NCBI GenBank assembly: GCA_913031145.1
Contig: CAJWCO010000014.1
Span: forward strand, 1-58,589
DNA from: an uncultured Cellvibrionales bacterium
GTDB taxonomy: Bacteria > Pseudomonadota > Gammaproteobacteria > Pseudomonadales > Porticoccaceae
DNA: 58,589 nt
Reading direction: 5' to 3'
Position numbers and translations under genes: made by a program. The notes under the pieces are model-generated. The model made no database searches. It worked only from the letters and a program-made list of their open reading frames with translations, and was not told where the DNA came from. How positions within the stretch are numbered: position 1 is the first letter of the stretch; the number at the start of each line of letters is the position of its first letter. Of the stretch, positions 55,676 to 58,589 are shown piece by piece.

Positions 55676-58589
55676 ATGAAGTCACTATTTACAACTGGTG
55701 CTGAACGCGAAGCTGATAGGGGTCGACGAAACCCGATCAGCTTTATTTTGGTGTGTTTTTGCGCGCTGATTTTGGTCGCCTGCGGTGGCGGAGATTACAA
55801 TTCCGACATTAACGCTGCCGAAGGTCAGCCAACCTTGACATCGGTATCTCTGGCGGCGGGTGACGAATCCGCTTACACGTCAATCGCAACCGTCGGTGTC
55901 GGTGACATGGTCACTGTGACGATCGAGGCAAGTGAAGCGATCTTGGCGCCGACCGTAACGATTGCGGGTTCTGCTGCCACAACGGTGAGTGGTTTGGGCG
56001 CCAGATGGACGGCGTCTCGGGCCATGACTGTAGATGACGCGCCAGGCGCCGTTTCTGTGGATGTGGCTTTCTCTGATGTCGAAGGTATTCAGGGGGCGTT
56101 GGTGTCGGGTGCCACAGACAGCTCAGCGCTGACATTTGAGATTGATATGCAAGTGGGTTACGTCATCGATGGACCCTTTCAAAACGCCCAAGTGTTTGGG
56201 GATTACAATCGCAATGGTGTGCTTGATTCAGGGGAGCCGTCGGCCATTACGGGCGCAGATGGCGCTTATTCGATGGTCGAAGATGCCAGTACGCCAGAGG
56301 ACTACACCGTTGTAGTGACGATGATGGACAACACCACCGATTCCGTGTCGGGCGAAAGTTATGCCAATACGGGCGTCGTTCTAAAAGCCGCTTCTGGGGG
56401 TGCGGTAGTGACGCCTTTGACGACCGTTCTTGAGGCAGTTAAAGTCGCCAACCCAAATTATACCGCAGATGAGTTGGCGTCCGTGATGGGTTTACCTGCG
56501 GGCGTTGATGTCAACAACTATAACCCCTTTGCAGCGGGCGCTGATCCGGCGGTTGCGCATGCGGTGGAAACCGTTTTCCAACAGGTTATGACCGCACAGC
56601 TCGTGGTCGCAGAGGCCGTGCAGGGGTTGGGTGCCATCGCGGGCGTAACGCTGTCTGCTGAAGATGCCAATGTCGCGGCTTTGAGCGCGCTGGCTAGTCT
56701 GGTGGTGACGGCAACAGAAGTAAATCTATCTGAATCGTCTCAGGTCGCTGACTTACAAGTTCAGGTGAAGGCAGGTTTGACCGATGCGGGTATTGAGGTC
56801 AGCGATGCGGTTGCCGATCTCGTGTTAACGCAGGCGGCGGGTACGGTCACAAAAATTGCAGCGGCTTTTGATGCGCTCGATGTGAGCGATTTTGGGACGA
56901 CCGCAGTTTCGTCTGTTTCATTACTCAAACATGATGCGCGTGATGAACTTGAGGCGATGTCTGAAGCGGCAGTCACTTTTTTGGCAGATTCGGCGAATAC
57001 CGATCTCAGTACGTTTAATGCATCGATCTATGTTTCCCTCAATACGGATGCCGGAATTAGCGATGCCATAACAGAAAACAACGCTACCGCTGGCGTATCT
57101 AGCAAGGTGGTATACGCGGGCGGTGTTGTAGACGCTGCTTGGGGCGGCAACTCGACATTACACTTTTTTGATGAGGCCAACAATTACGCAGATTGTACCG
57201 ATGAAGTGGCGGGTACGGAGACGTGTGGCTCGGTTGACTGGAGCACTGTGGCCGACGCTGATCGCGGTGATGTTTTGCAGGTGACGTATACAGATTCGGC
57301 ACTGCATGCAGGGCTGGTATTAGCGAAATTGGCGTCGGGTTCGGTCGATATGAGTGCTTATGCCTCAGGTACATTTTCGTTTGATATTAAAGTACTGGCG
57401 ATGGGTGCTGCGACGGGTTTTCGATTAAAGGTTGAAAGTACGGGCGGTGATTCGGGCGAGTTGCTGGTTGCGGGTATTACCGGTACGGGCGATTGGGAAA
57501 CGGTTGATGTGCCGGTGGCGACTCTAACCGCGGGTGGTGGTTTAGATCTTTCGGCCATGACGGTGCCGATGGTGTTTTTCCCAAATTATCAGACGGGCGC
57601 AGGTTTGATTTATCAGATCGACAATGTTCGCTTTGCATCTGAAGGTAGCTCTGGCGATGGCGATGGCGATGGCGGTGGTGATGGTTCAGGTGACGGTGGT
57701 TCATCAACCGTTTATACCGCCACATTTGACAGCATTACAGACGATAGCATCTTTGACGCTGCGGCTGTTCAGGGGTCAAATGTAGAGTATAAATACAGTC
57801 CTTCTGATAACGCGGCGGCGGGAAGTGTGCAAACGCTGACGATTAATGTGACGGCCTTTGAGGGCGATCCTGCGGTTCAGATGTTGATGTTCAATCCGAA
57901 TAATCGCGATGAATATTGGTCAGCATCAGAATTGAAGACCATTGATAGCACGGGCGAGGTAACGCTGACTTGGGGGCCTCATGCCGATCCCACATACATC
58001 CGTTACATGATCTTGGTTGATTCGGATGATTCGGTCTCGTTTACGTCTTTTACTGGCGTTGCTGACGGTCCAGGCGATGGCGATGGCGGTGGTGATGGTT
58101 CAGGTGACGGCGGTGGTGGTGGTGATCCAGAAGTCCCAGTTGAGCCAACAACAGTGTCTGTAACCTTCCGGGTTGATATGTCTGCGGTTGATACAAACGG
58201 CGATGGTGTTTACATTGCGGGCGGTGGATTTGGTCAGGATGGCGTTCTATTGACGGACAATGGAAGTGATGTTTGGACGGCCGCTGTTGATGTTAATACG
58301 AATACACAAGTCACCTACAAATTCCGTAACCAGCCTTCATACGGCACATGGGTCGGTTTTGAAGCTGAAGCAGGCATAGTGGCGGGTGGTTGTAACACAG
58401 GTCAATACAACGATCGCTTTGTAGATGTGGCTGAAGCTGACATCACATTGCCTGTTGTCGCATATGGTAGCTGTACTTCAGAGCCTGTTGCGGCAGTGCC
58501 TGCTGTTAGCTTCACGGTCACGGCTCTCGATGCAACGTCGGTGAGCTTCCACTCAAGTGGTTTTAGTTGGAGTGCTGATGCACAGGTAG
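55676..58589 (+). CDS. Large modular lipoprotein with carbohydrate-binding-like domains (3' partial)
   Basis: The frame opens at ATG 55676 behind GAGGGGA and stays open for 971 codons to the window edge. The signal peptide ends in a lipobox with Cys36 (LVACGGG). An Ig-like/adhesin domain (about 50-165) and a segment VFGDYNRNGVLDSGEP with a calcium-loop look are followed by a helical region (about 240-450). A beta-sandwich near 470-655 resembles a carbohydrate-binding module. Gly/Asp linkers at about 660-677 and 800-817 bracket another sandwich. After the second linker a module VSVTFRVDMSAVDTNGDGVY resembles starch-binding-like units of marine glycanases. The catalytic part, if any, lies beyond the window. 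A GTCCG-AG-CGGAC inverted repeat is upstream at 55631-55642. Confidence 0.85.
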   Translation, partial: MKSLFTTGAEREADRGRRNPISFILVCFCALILVACGGGDYNSDINAAEGQPTLTSVSLAAGDESAYTSIATVGVGDMVTVTIEASEAILAPTVTIAGSAATTVSGLGARWTASRAMTVDDAPGAVSVDVAFSDVEGIQGALVSGATDSSALTFEIDMQVGYVIDGPFQNAQVFGDYNRNGVLDSGEPSAITGADGAYSMVEDASTPEDYTVVVTMMDNTTDSVSGESYANTGVVLKAASGGAVVTPLTTVLEAVKVANPNYTADELASVMGLPAGVDVNNYNPFAAGADPAVAHAVETVFQQVMTAQLVVAEAVQGLGAIAGVTLSAEDANVAALSALASLVVTATEVNLSESSQVADLQVQVKAGLTDAGIEVSDAVADLVLTQAAGTVTKIAAAFDALDVSDFGTTAVSSVSLLKHDARDELEAMSEAAVTFLADSANTDLSTFNASIYVSLNTDAGISDAITENNATAGVSSKVVYAGGVVDAAWGGNSTLHFFDEANNYADCTDEVAGTETCGSVDWSTVADADRGDVLQVTYTDSALHAGLVLAKLASGSVDMSAYASGTFSFDIKVLAMGAATGFRLKVESTGGDSGELLVAGITGTGDWETVDVPVATLTAGGGLDLSAMTVPMVFFPNYQTGAGLIYQIDNVRFASEGSSGDGDGDGGGDGSGDGGSSTVYTATFDSITDDSIFDAAAVQGSNVEYKYSPSDNAAAGSVQTLTINVTAFEGDPAVQMLMFNPNNRDEYWSASELKTIDSTGEVTLTWGPHADPTYIRYMILVDSDDSVSFTSFTGVADGPGDGDGGGDGSGDGGGGGDPEVPVEPTTVSVTFRVDMSAVDTNGDGVYIAGGGFGQDGVLLTDNGSDVWTAAVDVNTNTQVTYKFRNQPSYGTWVGFEAEAGIVAGGCNTGQYNDRFVDVAEADITLPVVAYGSCTSEPVAAVPAVSFTVTALDATSVSFHSSGFSWSADAQV
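57659..57700 (+). repeat. Linker repeat, copy 1
   Basis: A 42-base direct repeat with one mismatch to 58073-58114, encoding the Gly/Asp/Ser linker GDGDGGGDGSGDGG between folded domains of the lipoprotein. Confidence 0.85.
58073..58114 (+). repeat. Linker repeat, copy 2
   Basis: Second copy of the 42-base linker-coding repeat. The near-identity at DNA level suggests recent domain duplication or recombination between linkers. Confidence 0.85.

Overview
The window looks like chromosome of a free-living, probably marine, polysaccharide-degrading gammaproteobacterium. This rests on the housekeeping genes (ttcA, cmoA, cmoB, slyX, smrA, a TtcA/ArgS neighbourhood, a Na+-pump oxaloacetate decarboxylase, a PreP-like peptidase, a bolA) together with large secreted lipoproteins carrying glycoside hydrolase and carbohydrate-binding modules, xylanases and sulfatases. 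No species can be named from sequence reading alone.

Layout. 1-5616: end of a secreted DUF1566-like protein, an EF-hand protein and a 1541-residue lipoprotein joining dockerin-like repeats, a CotH kinase, a GH3 glucosidase and a CBM6. 5790-7432: a coiled-coil protein with asparagine every seventh residue, then a MORN-repeat protein. 7454-13717 (minus): an SDR, an fbpABC ferric-iron ABC transporter with a Fur-box-like site, and two glutathione transferases (one is YghU). 14173-19589: small membrane and exported proteins, a transglutaminase-like protein, a Met/His/Pro-rich periplasmic protein, a SixA-type phosphatase, a D-malate/tartrate dehydrogenase and a probable frameshifted small gene. 20097-26351: a carbohydrate locus with a Tat-exported GHL6-type hydrolase facing a minus-strand operon GH10-GH10-sulfatase that ends in an intrinsic terminator.

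26811-30509 is a small decayed integrative island. An intact tRNA-Arg(ACG) gene lies at the right end and a 53-bp copy of its 3' part at the left end. Between them are a tyrosine-recombinase remnant, one intact S1-type sulfatase, a clipped ORF, a pseudogene with in-frame stops, a small helix-turn-helix-like protein and a gene fragment. Short repeats of ATGGGTACG type sit just inside both ends.

30639-41835: hotdog thioesterase-like protein, cmoB, slyX, an aldehyde dehydrogenase, cmoA, an M16C peptidase, an AraC regulator divergent from a MaoC dehydratase/acyl-CoA dehydrogenase pair. 42517-48855: smrA, then a tight six-gene lipid-modification operon (two cyclopropane-synthase-like methyltransferases, flavoprotein oxidase, DUF1365, lipocalin, DUF6134). 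48951-55504: ttcA, argS, and an oadGAB-bolA operon closed by a terminator. 55676 to the right edge: the first 971 residues of a modular lipoprotein that continues beyond the window.

The most unusual items are the Asn-heptad/MORN gene pair, the CotH-GH3-CBM6 fusion, the island with its repeat-marked ends, and the double-methyltransferase lipid operon. No CRISPR array, complete transposase or phage structural gene was seen.
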